A DNA stretch of 64,000 bases from Candidatus Shikimatogenerans bostrichidophilus (GCA_029851385.1 CP099833.1:1-64000), one strand, 5' to 3'; positions 17,280 through 26,822 are shown, counted from the stretch's first letter. Program-made: numbers and translations. Notes: generated by a model from the sequence alone, not told the origin.

Positions 17280-18683
17280 ATGAGGGTAATATTAAAAAAA
17301 TATAAAAATAAAAAATATAAATATGGATTTCATACGAATATAAAATCTAAGACTTTACCTATAGGTATAAATTCTAAGATTATAAAAAAGATATCTAATT
17401 TAAAAAAAGAACCTGGATGGATGTTAAGAATTAGATTAAAAGCATATAAATATTGGAAAAGTATAAAAAATAAATATCCTAAATGGGCTAATCTAAAATA
17501 TAATAAAATTGATTTTAATAATATTAGTTATTATTCTGGTATATTAAATAAAAAGAATAAAAAAATTAAAAAAACTTTTAATAAATTAGGATTACCTATC
17601 AAGAATAAAAATATTTCTATAGATTATATATTCGATTCAGTAAGTATTAAAACAACTTTAAATAAAATATTAAAAAAACATGGTATAATTTTCTGTCCTA
17701 TTAGTAAAGCTATAATAAAATATCCTAAATTAGTTAGAAAATATTTAGGTAGTGTAGTACCATATAATGATAATTTTTATTCTGCATTAAATACTAGTGT
17801 ATTTTCAGATGGATCATTTTGTTATATTCCTAAAGGAGTAAAGTGCCCTATTGAATTATCTACTTATTTTAGAATTAATAATGGATTAATAGGTCAATTT
17901 GAAAGAACGTTAATTATAGTAGATGATCAAGCTTCAGTAAGTTATTTAGAGGGATGTACAGCTCCTATAAGATTAAAAAATCAATTACATGCAGCTGTAG
18001 TAGAATTAATAGCTTTAAATAGGTCTAATATAAAATATTCAACTATACAGAATTGGTATCCTGGAGATAAAAATGGTAATGGTGGTATTTTAAATTTTGT
18101 AACTAAAAGAGGTATATGTGGTAATGAGTCAAAAATTTCTTGGATACAAGTAGAAACTGGATCTTCAGTAACTTGGAAATATCCTTCATGTATATTAAAA
18201 GGAAATAAATCAATAGGTGAATTTAGATCTATATCTTTTACTAAAAATTATCAACAGATAGATACAGGTAGCAAAATGATACATATAGGTAGAAATACAA
18301 GTAGTTTAATAATATCTAAAGGTATATCCGCAAATAATTCTAAAAATACTTATAGAGGATTAGTTAATATAGATAAAAAAGCAATAAATTCTAAAAATTA
18401 TACACAATGTGATTCTATGTTAATAGGTAATAATTCTAGCACTTATACATATCCTAATATAATATCTAAAAATAAAAGTTCTATAATAGAACATGAATCT
18501 ACTATATCAAGAATAGAAGAAGAACAAATTTTTTATTGTAATCAAAGAGGATTTAATAATGAAAAAGCTATGTCTGTAATAGTGAATGGATATACTTATG
18601 ATATAATTAATAAATTACCATTAGAATTCGTATTAGAGGCTAAAGAGTTATTAGATATAGAAATGAAAAATTCTTTAGGATAA
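17280..18683 (+). CDS. sufB: Fe-S cluster assembly scaffold SufB
   Basis: Part of the SufBCD complex that builds Fe-S clusters in the cytosol. The 467-aa length is normal. It shows VPYNDNFYSALNTSVFSDGSF, CPIELSTYFRIN, SYLEGCTAP and, near the C terminus, EHESTISRIEEEQIFYCNQRG, all typical of SufB. It heads a colinear sufB-C-D-S set and is well conserved, so Fe-S synthesis appears to be maintained. Confidence 0.97.
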   Translation: MRVILKKYKNKKYKYGFHTNIKSKTLPIGINSKIIKKISNLKKEPGWMLRIRLKAYKYWKSIKNKYPKWANLKYNKIDFNNISYYSGILNKKNKKIKKTFNKLGLPIKNKNISIDYIFDSVSIKTTLNKILKKHGIIFCPISKAIIKYPKLVRKYLGSVVPYNDNFYSALNTSVFSDGSFCYIPKGVKCPIELSTYFRINNGLIGQFERTLIIVDDQASVSYLEGCTAPIRLKNQLHAAVVELIALNRSNIKYSTIQNWYPGDKNGNGGILNFVTKRGICGNESKISWIQVETGSSVTWKYPSCILKGNKSIGEFRSISFTKNYQQIDTGSKMIHIGRNTSSLIISKGISANNSKNTYRGLVNIDKKAINSKNYTQCDSMLIGNNSSTYTYPNIISKNKSSIIEHESTISRIEEEQIFYCNQRGFNNEKAMSVIVNGYTYDIINKLPLEFVLEAKELLDIEMKNSLG

Positions 18684-18706
18684 AATTATAAATAAAATAA
18701 AATAAG

Positions 18707-19408
18707 ATGTTAAAAATAAGAAAATTATATGTAAATATAAAAAATAAAATAATATTAAAAAATATAAATTTAAATATTAAAAAAAGAGAAATTCATATAT
18801 TAATGGGACCAAATGGATCTGGTAAAAGTACTTTATCATATGTTATTACTAGGAAACCGAATTATAATATTGTTAAAGGTGATATAATATTAAATAATAA
18901 AATAATAAATAAATTATCTCCTGATAAAATATCTAAATTAGGTATCTTTTTATCATTTCAAAATCCTATAGAAATAGAAGGTATAAATATGCTTAAATAT
19001 TTAAAGTATTTAAATAATAATATAACATATAAAAAAATAAAAGAATATTGTAATTTATTAAATATAGATATTAATAAATTGTCAAGATTTTTTAATTCAG
19101 GATTTTCTGGTGGTGAAAAGAAAAAAAATGAAATTTTACAATTATTAATATTAAAACCAAAGTTAATTATATTAGATGAAATAGATTCAGGATTAGATAT
19201 AGATACTATTAATATAATATTTAGAATATTAAATAATTATTTTTTAAAAAAAAAATGCTCTATTATAATAATTACTCATAATACAAATATAGTAAAATAT
19301 ATAAATCCTAATAAAGTACATATTATAAATAAAGGAAAAATAACATTCACTGGAAATAAAGAAGTAATTAATAAAATTGTTAAATATGGATATAATAACT
19401 ATAAATAA
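18707..19408 (+). CDS. sufC: Fe-S assembly ATPase SufC
   Basis: ABC-type ATPase that drives the SufBCD scaffold; it is soluble and not a transporter. The 233-aa product has Walker A GPNGSGKST (about 34-42), signature FSGGEKKKNE, Walker B LIILDEIDSGLDID and the switch His in IIITHN. All ATPase motifs are intact. It sits between sufB (23-base gap) and sufD. Confidence 0.97.
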   Translation: MLKIRKLYVNIKNKIILKNINLNIKKREIHILMGPNGSGKSTLSYVITRKPNYNIVKGDIILNNKIINKLSPDKISKLGIFLSFQNPIEIEGINMLKYLKYLNNNITYKKIKEYCNLLNIDINKLSRFFNSGFSGGEKKKNEILQLLILKPKLIILDEIDSGLDIDTINIIFRILNNYFLKKKCSIIIITHNTNIVKYINPNKVHIINKGKITFTGNKEVINKIVKYGYNNYK

Positions 19409-19417
19409 AAAAATAAT

Positions 19418-20401
19418 ATGTATTTAATACATAATAAAATAAAATATTATAAAAATTTTAATATAAATATAATATTTATAAATAATTATTTAAAAGAAAT
19501 TTATTGTATTAATAAAGAAATAAAAATAGAATGTATTAAAAATGAATCTATTATATATATAAAAATTATAAATATTAAAAAGGAAAATGTTAGTATTAAC
19601 TTATTATTAAATTATAATTATTTTAATTTTGTAAATATTTTTAAAATTAATAAATTAAAAATTATTATAGGTAAATATATTAATATATTATTAATAGAAA
19701 AATATAATTTATATGGATTAAATTTATTATTTAATTATAATATTATAAAAATTTTAATAAAAGATAAAAGTAATTTAAAATATTTAAAAAATAAAAACAA
19801 TAAAATTTTTAGTTTAAATAAAATATATATATATCAAATTAGAAGTAAAGTAGATATATATGATTTAGATATTTATGATTTAAATTCTATTAATTATATT
19901 ACTATAAAGAATCTATCAGATAATTGTATAAATAATATATATGGTATTTATATATTAAATAATAATCAATTTTTAAAAAATAAATTTTATTATATTAATA
20001 AATATAATAATTGTAAAAATTATCAAAAATTCATAGGTATTTTTAACGATTATAGTAAAATAAAATTAAAAGGAGTAATTTTTATAAAAAAAAGAACTAG
20101 AAATAATATAAGTTATCAACATTTTATTAATTATATACTTTCTAATAATGTTTATATTAATGTAAAACCATATTTAAATATTTATAGTAATAATGTTAAA
20201 TGTAGCCATGGTGTAAATATGGGTAAAATAGATAATAATATAATTTATTATTTATTGTCTAGGGGTATAAGTAAATTAAAATCTAAAACATTATATTTTT
20301 TATCTATATTATATAATGATATTAAGGATAAGAATATATTGTATCTAATAAAAAATAAAATAAAAAATAAAATTAAAGAATGTTTAGTAAAAAAGAAATA
20401 A
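19418..20401 (+). CDS. sufD: Fe-S assembly protein SufD
   Basis: SufD pairs with SufB in the scaffold complex. The 327-aa protein is shorter than usual (about 420-450), and its N-terminal half is Lys/Asn/Ile-rich and barely recognisable. The C-terminal part keeps the family's NVKCSHGVNMGKID, matching the conserved CSHGxTxG, followed by the YYLLSRGIS segment. The N-terminal domain has probably been shortened. Its end overlaps the start of sufS by 22 bases. Confidence 0.9.
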   Translation: MYLIHNKIKYYKNFNINIIFINNYLKEIYCINKEIKIECIKNESIIYIKIINIKKENVSINLLLNYNYFNFVNIFKINKLKIIIGKYINILLIEKYNLYGLNLLFNYNIIKILIKDKSNLKYLKNKNNKIFSLNKIYIYQIRSKVDIYDLDIYDLNSINYITIKNLSDNCINNIYGIYILNNNQFLKNKFYYINKYNNCKNYQKFIGIFNDYSKIKLKGVIFIKKRTRNNISYQHFINYILSNNVYINVKPYLNIYSNNVKCSHGVNMGKIDNNIIYYLLSRGISKLKSKTLYFLSILYNDIKDKNILYLIKNKIKNKIKECLVKKK

Positions 20402-21609
20402 AAAAAATAAGGTTAAATTTTCCTATACTTAAAAAAAAAATATTAGGTCAAAGAATAATATATTTTGATAATTCGTCTACTACACAAAAACCTAAATTCT
20501 TAATAAGAAGTATAAATAATTATTATTTAAATTATAATTCTAATATAAATAGAATTAATTATTATTTAAGTAATAAAACTAATTTATTAATAGAAAAGAC
20601 TAGGATATATTTAAAAAAATTTATAAATGCAAAATTTAGTAGTGAAATTATATTTACTAAGGGTACGACAGAGTCTATAAATTTAATATCTAAATCATTG
20701 AATTTTAAAAAAAATGATGAAATAGTAATTACGGGATTAGAACATCATTCTAATATATTGCCTTGGCAATTATTAAGAATAGAAAAGAATATAAGATTAA
20801 GGGTAGTAAGAATTAACAGTCAATATAATATATCATTAAGTACGTTATCTAATTATATTAATAAAAATACTAAAATAGTTTCTATTACTCATATATCTAA
20901 TGTATTTGGTACTATTTTACCTATAGAATCTATAGTGAAATATATAAGATCTTATAATCCTAATATATTGATTTTATTAGATAGTGCACAATCTATAGCA
21001 CATATTCCTATAGATGTACAGAAATTAGATATTGATTTTTTAGTTTTTTCTGCTCATAAGATATATGGTCCTACTGGGTTAGGTATTTTATATGGAAAAA
21101 AAGAGATATTAAAATCTATGAATAAATATCAAGTAGGTGGTAATATGGTTAAAGATGTAAAAATTAAAAGGACCTTATATTTATCTATTCCTAATAAATT
21201 TGAAGCTGGTACTCCGAATATATCTTCAATTATATCTTTTTATTCTGTATTAAAATATATTAGATATTTAAATATAAATAGGATATATTCATATGAAAAA
21301 AGTTTATTAGAATATACTAAAAAATTATTTTTAAAAAATAATAAAATAATATCATATACTAGTAAAAATTTAAATACAACTTCTATATTCTCTTTTAATA
21401 TTAAAAAAATTAATAATTTTGATATAGGATGTTTATTAAATAATTATGCTATATTTGTAAGGACTGGGTATCAATGCTCTCAACCATTATTTCAGATGTT
21501 AAAAATTAAAAATGGATGTGTTAGAATTAGTTATGGAGTATATAATAATAAAGAAGAAATTAAAAAAGTATATAATAGTATATTAAAAATTATTAAAGAA
21601 TATTCATAA
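20380..21609 (+). CDS. sufS: Cysteine desulfurase SufS
   Basis: PLP enzyme that takes sulfur from cysteine for Fe-S clusters and, in many reduced genomes, tRNA thiolation. The 409-aa length is normal. It shows IIYFDNSSTTQKP at the N terminus, GLEHHSNILPWQ, the PLP-lysine motif FSAHKIYGPTGLGILYG and the catalytic Cys in RTGYQCSQP. No sufE/sufU-type partner follows in this window. The tail overlaps a small convergent gene by 6 bases. Confidence 0.97.
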   Translation: MFSKKEIKKIRLNFPILKKKILGQRIIYFDNSSTTQKPKFLIRSINNYYLNYNSNINRINYYLSNKTNLLIEKTRIYLKKFINAKFSSEIIFTKGTTESINLISKSLNFKKNDEIVITGLEHHSNILPWQLLRIEKNIRLRVVRINSQYNISLSTLSNYINKNTKIVSITHISNVFGTILPIESIVKYIRSYNPNILILLDSAQSIAHIPIDVQKLDIDFLVFSAHKIYGPTGLGILYGKKEILKSMNKYQVGGNMVKDVKIKRTLYLSIPNKFEAGTPNISSIISFYSVLKYIRYLNINRIYSYEKSLLEYTKKLFLKNNKIISYTSKNLNTTSIFSFNIKKINNFDIGCLLNNYAIFVRTGYQCSQPLFQMLKIKNGCVRISYGVYNNKEEIKKVYNSILKIIKEYS

Positions 21610-21705
21610 AATATTCTTTAAATATTCTTCTTTTACAAATTTTGTTATAAATTTATATTTTTTTTTCTTTTTTATCATTTTTATATATTTGAAAATTTTT
21701 CCCAT
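21604..21705 (-). CDS. DUF4295-like mini protein
   Basis: A 33-aa ORF reading MGKIFKYIKMIKKKKK, then YKFITKFVKEEYLKNIL, ending in TGA. Bacteroidota encode a roughly 50-aa DUF4295 protein right after rpmB and rpmG, with a K-V-I-K-M-V-K core and a V-x-x-x-x-V-x-x-(F/Y)-L-K tail. This ORF occupies exactly that place and shares the IKMIK and EEYLK elements. The N terminus is shortened. Function is unknown, though a ribosome link is suggested by the neighbours. It could also be a decayed remnant. Confidence 0.5.
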   Translation of the reverse strand: MGKIFKYIKMIKKKKKYKFITKFVKEEYLKNIL

Positions 21706-21718
21706 TTTATTAATAGTT

Positions 21719-21880
21719 TTATATTTCTTTATGTATAGTTCTTCTTCTTAAAATATAATTATATTTTTTTAAAATAATTTTATTATTTTTTTTAGAATTC
21801 TTATAAGTATAATATCTAGTTTTATTATTTTTATTTTTACTTTCGATACATTCTAAAATAATATATTTTCTATTTCTCAT
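21719..21880 (-). CDS. rpmG: 50S ribosomal protein L33
   Basis: A 53-codon ORF beginning MRNRKYIILECIE. It contains TRYYTYKNSK, which matches the family's SRYxTxKNKK, and ends LRRRTIHKEI, matching the conserved L-x-x-x-x-x-H-K-E-x-K tail. The zinc-binding cysteines are absent except one, as in zinc-independent L33. It lies 1 base after rpmB, the usual pair. Confidence 0.88.
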   Translation of the reverse strand: MRNRKYIILECIESKNKNNKTRYYTYKNSKKNNKIILKKYNYILRRRTIHKEI

Positions 21881-21881
21881 A

Positions 21882-22082
21882 TTAAATAATTAACCCCTTT
21901 TTTTTTAATATTCTTAATCCTTTAATAGAAATCTTTATTCTTTCCCATTTATTATTTTTTAAATTATAAATTCTTTTTTTAAATATATTAGCCTTAAACC
22001 ATCTTTTAGTTTTATGATTTGAATTAGACCTTTTATAACCATTAAATGATTTTTTTTTAGTAATATTACAAATTCTAGACAT
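21882..22082 (-). CDS. rpmB: 50S ribosomal protein L28
   Basis: The 66-aa product starts MSRICNITKKKSFNGYKRSN, a close match to the L28 start (x-C-x-x-T-x-K-x-x-x-G-x-x-x-S-H). It continues with KTKRWFKANIFKKRIY and ends with the conserved I-S-x-K-G-L-R-x-I-x-K-x-G pattern. The usual length is about 65-80. It is first of a three-gene minus-strand unit with rpmG and the DUF4295-like gene. Confidence 0.94.
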   Translation of the reverse strand: MSRICNITKKKSFNGYKRSNSNHKTKRWFKANIFKKRIYNLKNNKWERIKISIKGLRILKKKGLII

Positions 22083-22129
22083 TATTATATAAATAATTAA
22101 ATAAAAAAAATAAAATAAAATTTAATAAA

Positions 22130-22684
22130 ATGAAATATAATATATATAAAAGACAATTAATATATCCAGAATATGGTAGGAATATTCAAAAATTAATAAA
22201 TAAAATTAGTAATATAAAAAATAATGAAATAAAAAAATTTAATATTAATCATATTTATAATTTTATGATAAATATTAATAATAAAATAAAAAGTTATTAT
22301 TCTGATTATAAAAAAAAAATTAGTATACAATTATTTTATTTATCAAATAAAAAAATATTATTAAATAATTTATATAATATAAAAAATATATTATTAAAAA
22401 AAAATATCGATAAAAAAAATATTATCCTATTAATGAAAAAAAAATATATTAATAGTAAGAAAAATAAATATAAATATTATGGAAACAATATAATTATATC
22501 GCTTTTTATTATATTAAATTTTAAAAAAATTAAAATTAATTACATTAATAATTTATTAGATTTAATGAAGAGGAAATATTTAAAATGGAATAAAATAAAA
22601 ACAATAAATAATTTTATTATTTATTATGATATCTATAGAATAACTAATGGTAAGATAAATATATTAAATTTTATTTATAAATAA
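22130..22684 (+). CDS. DUF4290 family protein (Bacteroidota-specific, function unknown)
   Basis: The 184-aa product starts MKYNIYKRQLIYPEYGRNIQ, matching the DUF4290 signature in which 'L-x-x-P-E-Y-G-R-N-I-Q-x-M' follows a short N terminus. The rest is helical and Lys/Asn-rich, with no catalytic motif I can name. DUF4290 proteins are common in Bacteroidota and uncharacterised as far as I know. Here it is a single gene between rpmB (divergent) and tRNA-Val. Its retention in such a small genome suggests an important cellular role. Confidence 0.75.
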   Translation: MKYNIYKRQLIYPEYGRNIQKLINKISNIKNNEIKKFNINHIYNFMININNKIKSYYSDYKKKISIQLFYLSNKKILLNNLYNIKNILLKKNIDKKNIILLMKKKYINSKKNKYKYYGNNIIISLFIILNFKKIKINYINNLLDLMKRKYLKWNKIKTINNFIIYYDIYRITNGKINILNFIYK

Positions 22685-22714
22685 AAAAAATTATATTAAT
22701 ATTATTAAGAAATA

Positions 22715-22789
22715 GGGTGGTTAGCTCAGTTGGTTTAGAGCGTTTGCCCTACAAGCAAAAAGTCACTAGTTCGAATCTAGTACCACCCA
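22715..22789 (+). tRNA. trnV: tRNA-Val (TAC)
   Basis: A 75-base cloverleaf: acceptor GGGTGGT/ACCACCC, D stem GCTC/GAGC, anticodon arm TTTGC-CCTACAA-GCAAA (anticodon TAC), T arm ACTAG-TTCGAAT-CTAGT and discriminator A. No encoded CCA. It is followed by map on the same strand. Confidence 0.95.
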
Positions 22790-22820
22790 TAGAAAAAATA
22801 TATAAAAAATTATATATTTA

Positions 22821-23573
22821 ATGATAGACATAAAAAATAAAATTAAAATTATTAAAAATAACGCAATTATAGCATCTAAAACGTTAGGTTTATTATCAAA
22901 TTATATATATCCAGGTATAAATTTATTATTATTAGATAAAATAGCTAAAGAATATATAATGGATAACAAAGGATATCCTGCTTTTTTAGGACTATATAAC
23001 TATCCGTACTCTATATGTACATCCTTAAATAACGAAGTTGCTCATGGATTACCTAGAGATATAAATTTAAAAGATGGAGATATTATAACTATAGATTGTG
23101 GAGTTTTTAAAAATAAATATTATAGTGATATTGCATATACTTTTCCCGTTGGAAATATTAGTAAAAAAAATATTAAATTATTATTATTTACTAAAAAATC
23201 ATTATATATAGGTATATATTCTTGTAAAATAGGTAAGCATATTGGTAATATAGGTTATAATATAAATAAATATATATCCTATAAAAATTTATATGTAGTA
23301 AAAGATTTATATGGTCATGGAATTGGTAAGAAATTACACGAAAATCCAATTATACCTAATTATGGTAATAAATTATCTGGCGATATTATAAAAAATGGTA
23401 TGACATTATCAATAGAACCTATGGTAAATATAGGATCTAGTAAAATAATATTATCAAGAGATAAGTGGACTTTTAAAACTATAAATAATAAAAATTCTGC
23501 TCATTATGAACATAATATTGCTATAATAAATAATAAAGTTAAAATATTATCTACATTTAAATATATTAAATAA
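22821..23573 (+). CDS. map: Methionine aminopeptidase, type I
   Basis: Removes the N-terminal Met from new proteins. The 250-aa length is normal. The metal-binding pattern is visible: VAHGLPRD (His), ITIDCGVF and SDIAYTFPVG (the two Asp), GHGIGKKLHENP (His), LSIEPMVN (Glu) and SAHYEHNIAI (Glu). It precedes the str operon (rpsL). In many bacteria map sits with infA in the spc region, so the position is shifted. Confidence 0.96.
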   Translation: MIDIKNKIKIIKNNAIIASKTLGLLSNYIYPGINLLLLDKIAKEYIMDNKGYPAFLGLYNYPYSICTSLNNEVAHGLPRDINLKDGDIITIDCGVFKNKYYSDIAYTFPVGNISKKNIKLLLFTKKSLYIGIYSCKIGKHIGNIGYNINKYISYKNLYVVKDLYGHGIGKKLHENPIIPNYGNKLSGDIIKNGMTLSIEPMVNIGSSKIILSRDKWTFKTINNKNSAHYEHNIAIINNKVKILSTFKYIK

Positions 23574-23584
23574 ATATATAATAT

Positions 23585-23953
23585 ATGCCAACAATACAAC
23601 AATTAATAAAAAATAAAAGAAAAAAAAATATAAATAAATCTAAATCTCCTGCACTTAAAAAATCACCACAAAAAAAAGGTATATGCTTAAAAGTTTATAC
23701 TACTACTCCTAAAAAACCTAATTCTGCACTTAGAAAGGTAGCGAGGGTAAAATTAACAGAAGGTAATGAAATAAATGCATATATAAAAGGTGAAGGACAT
23801 AATTTACAGGAACATTCTATAGTATTAGTAGAAGGAGGACGTGTAAAAGATTTACCTGGTGTTAAATATCACATTATACGTGGTGCTTTAGATACTGATG
23901 GAGTAAAAGATAGAAAAAAGAGTAGAAGTAGATATGGAACTAAAAAAAAATAA
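23585..23953 (+). CDS. rpsL: 30S ribosomal protein S12
   Basis: Decoding-centre protein of the small subunit. The 122-aa product starts [14 protein letters not shown] and has [20 protein letters not shown] and [17 protein letters not shown], classic S12 blocks. Length is near the usual 124-137. It is first of the colinear array rpsL-rpsG-fusA-rpsJ and onward, with 6 bases to rpsG. Confidence 0.98.
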   Translation: MPTIQQLIKNKRKKNINKSKSPALKKSPQKKGICLKVYTTTPKKPNSALRKVARVKLTEGNEINAYIKGEGHNLQEHSIVLVEGGRVKDLPGVKYHIIRGALDTDGVKDRKKSRSRYGTKKK

Positions 23954-23959
23954 ATATAT

Positions 23960-24436
23960 ATGAGAAAAATTAAAAGAAAAAAAAGAATATATAGTAAGGA
24001 TCCTAAATATAACAGTAGTTTAATTACTTATTTCATAAATCATATTATGGTGAACGGTAAAAAATATACTGCTAGTAAAATATTATATAAGTCATTAGGC
24101 TTAATCAAAAATAATTTAAAATCTAAAAATATATCAGAATTAAATGTATTAAAAATAGCTGTTAAAAATTCATCTCCAGAAATAGAAATTAAAACTAGAA
24201 AAATAGGTGGAGCCACTTATAATATACCTATTAAAATTAATAGTAGAAGAAGTAAATATTTAGCTATTAAATGGTTAATTTTAAATTCTAAAAATAGATC
24301 AGAAAATACTATGTATGAAAAATTAGCCAATGAAATATTAAATGCTTATAATGGTATTGGTAATACTATTAAGAAAAAAAATCATATAAATAGTATAGCA
24401 AAATCTAATAAAGCGTTTTCTCATTTTAAATTTTAA
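23960..24436 (+). CDS. rpsG: 30S ribosomal protein S7
   Basis: Binds the 16S rRNA 3' major domain and nucleates head assembly. The 158-aa length is normal. It shows an N terminus rich in basic residues, NHIMVNGKKYTASKILYKSL, the conserved KIGGATYNIPI (matching VGGxxYQVP) and a C-terminal NKAFSHFKF matching the family's 'ANKAFAHF' end. Confidence 0.97.
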   Translation: MRKIKRKKRIYSKDPKYNSSLITYFINHIMVNGKKYTASKILYKSLGLIKNNLKSKNISELNVLKIAVKNSSPEIEIKTRKIGGATYNIPIKINSRRSKYLAIKWLILNSKNRSENTMYEKLANEILNAYNGIGNTIKKKNHINSIAKSNKAFSHFKF

Positions 24437-24443
24437 TTAACAA

Positions 24444-26522
24444 ATGAATAAATTAAAGTATACTAGAAATATAGGTATAGCTGCTCATATTGATGCAGGT
24501 AAAACTACTACTACAGAAAGAATATTATATTATACTGGTATAAATCATAAAATAGGAGAGGTTCATGAAGGTAATGCTACTATGGATTGGATGGAACAAG
24601 AACAAGAAAGAGGTATAACTATTACATCAGCAGCTACTAGATGTATATGGAAATTAAACAATAAAAAATACTATATAAATATTATCGATACTCCTGGTCA
24701 TGTAGATTTCACAGTAGAAGTAGAACGATCATTACGTATATTAGATGGTATGATAGTATTATTTAGTTCTGTAGAAGGAGTAGAACCACAATCAGAAACA
24801 GTATGGAATCAAGCTAATAAATATAGTATACCTAGAATTGCGTATATTAATAAAATGGATAGAAAAGGTTCAGATTTTATAAAAGTATGTAATGATATAA
24901 AATTAAAATTAAATAGTGAACCATTAATATTACAATATCCTGTATACGAAAATGATAATTTCGTAGGTATAATAGATTTAATAAAAAAAAAATATATTGT
25001 ATGGGATAAAAATAATTATGGAGAAAAATATAAATATTATAAAATACCTAATAATTATTTAGATATAGTTGAAAAATATTATAATAAAATTTTAGAGATT
25101 CTATCTGAATATGATGATAATATTATGAATGATTATTTAAACAACAAAATAATTAATAAAGATATAATATTAAATGCTATTAAAAAATATACTATTAAAT
25201 TAAAAATAACACCAATATTGTGTGGATCTTCATTTAAGAATAAAGGAGTACAATTATTATTAGATTCTATATGTTTATTTTTACCTTCTCCATTAAATTC
25301 TAAAAAAATAATAGGTAAACATAATTTAAACAATAAAAATATTATAATAAAGCCTGATAAAAATTTTTATTTTTGTTCTTTAGTTTTTAAAATTACTACT
25401 GATAAATTTGTAGGAAAATTAGTTTTTATACGTGTATATTCTGGATCTTTGAAAGTCGGTGAATCTATATATAATATAAGAACCAAAAAAAAAGAAAAAA
25501 TATCTAGAATGTATCAAATGCATGCTAATAAACAAATACCAATAAATAAAATAGAAGCTGGTGATATATTTGCTGCTGTAGGTTTAAAAGATGTAAAAAC
25601 AGGAGATACATTAAGTAATATAGATTATCCTATTTATTTAGAAAGTATAAAATTTCCTAAACCAGTAATAGGTATTTCAATAGAACCTAAAAATAAGATA
25701 GATTTAGATAAAATGAGTTTAGCTTTATCTAAGTTTATTGAAGAAGATCCTACATTTCATGTTAAAATAGATAAAAAGACTAGTGAAACTATAATATATG
25801 GTATGGGAGAGTTACATTTAGATATTATAATAGATAGAATACAAAGAGAATATAATATAAAATTAAATAAGGGTATTCCAAAAGTAGAATATAAAGAAAA
25901 ATTAAAAAAGAAAATTAAATATAGAGAAATATATAAAAAACAAACAGGTGGAAGAGGTAAATATGCCGATATAATATTTACTATTGGACCATATGATGGT
26001 AATGGATTAAATTTTATAGATAAAGTTAAAGGAGGTAATATACCTAAAGAATATATAAAATCTGTGAAAAAAGGTTTTGAGGAATCTATGAAAATAGGAC
26101 CTTTATTAGGTTATGAAGTAGATTCTATGGAAATAGTTTTGTTGGATGGTACTTATCATCCTGTTGATTCAGATACTTTATCTTTTGAAATAGCTGCTAA
26201 AATTGGTTTTAAAAAATCATCTTTAAAAACGTTGCCAGTAATTATGGAACCTATAATGAAGTTAGAGGTTATATGTAATGAAGATTGTTTAGGTAATATT
26301 GTAAGTGATATTAATAAGAGACGTGGTATTATAAAAGAAATAATAGATTTTAATAATAATAAATTAATAAAAGGATTGGTACCATTATCAGAAATGTTTG
26401 GATATGTTACTAATTTGAGATCATTATCTTCTGGTAGAGCGACATCAAATATGACATTTTCACATTATGAAGAATTACCTAATGAAATAACTAATAAATT
26501 AATTAACAACAATGAAAGATAA
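24444..26522 (+). CDS. fusA: Elongation factor G
   Basis: Translocation GTPase. The 692-aa length is normal. It shows G1 AAHIDAGKTTTTERIL near the start, ERGITITSAAT, DTPGHVDFTVEVERS and NKMDRKGSDF, all intact. The C-terminal domains include GMGELHLDIIIDR and LSEMFGYVTNLRSLS. No motif is missing, in contrast to several accessory factors here. The last 11 bases overlap the start of rpsJ. Confidence 0.99.
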   Translation: MNKLKYTRNIGIAAHIDAGKTTTTERILYYTGINHKIGEVHEGNATMDWMEQEQERGITITSAATRCIWKLNNKKYYINIIDTPGHVDFTVEVERSLRILDGMIVLFSSVEGVEPQSETVWNQANKYSIPRIAYINKMDRKGSDFIKVCNDIKLKLNSEPLILQYPVYENDNFVGIIDLIKKKYIVWDKNNYGEKYKYYKIPNNYLDIVEKYYNKILEILSEYDDNIMNDYLNNKIINKDIILNAIKKYTIKLKITPILCGSSFKNKGVQLLLDSICLFLPSPLNSKKIIGKHNLNNKNIIIKPDKNFYFCSLVFKITTDKFVGKLVFIRVYSGSLKVGESIYNIRTKKKEKISRMYQMHANKQIPINKIEAGDIFAAVGLKDVKTGDTLSNIDYPIYLESIKFPKPVIGISIEPKNKIDLDKMSLALSKFIEEDPTFHVKIDKKTSETIIYGMGELHLDIIIDRIQREYNIKLNKGIPKVEYKEKLKKKIKYREIYKKQTGGRGKYADIIFTIGPYDGNGLNFIDKVKGGNIPKEYIKSVKKGFEESMKIGPLLGYEVDSMEIVLLDGTYHPVDSDTLSFEIAAKIGFKKSSLKTLPVIMEPIMKLEVICNEDCLGNIVSDINKRRGIIKEIIDFNNNKLIKGLVPLSEMFGYVTNLRSLSSGRATSNMTFSHYEELPNEITNKLINNNER

Positions 26523-26817
26523 AATTAAAATAAAATTAAAATCATATGATTATATGTTATTAGAAAAATCTATTAACAACATAATAAAATCTATTAAGAA
26601 GACAGGTGTTAAGATTAAAGGTCCTATACCATTACCGACAAAAAATAAAATATTTACAGTATTAAGATCACCACATGTACATAAAAAATCTAGAGAGCAA
26701 TTCATTTTATCTACACATAGAAGATATATCGTAATTGTAAATCCTAATAGTAGAACCATTAATTCTTTAATGAAATTAGAATTAGCTAGAGGTATAGATG
26801 TTCAAATTAGTATATAA
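26512..26817 (+). CDS. rpsJ: 30S ribosomal protein S10
   Basis: Small-subunit head protein. The 101-aa length is standard. It shows IKLKSYDYMLLEKSI, GPIPLPTKNKIFTVLRSPHV and KKSREQF, then a C terminus VQISI. It overlaps fusA by 11 bases, which suggests translational coupling from the str into the S10 part of the array. Confidence 0.98.
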   Translation: MKDKIKIKLKSYDYMLLEKSINNIIKSIKKTGVKIKGPIPLPTKNKIFTVLRSPHVHKKSREQFILSTHRRYIVIVNPNSRTINSLMKLELARGIDVQISI

Positions 26818-26822
26818 AAAAT

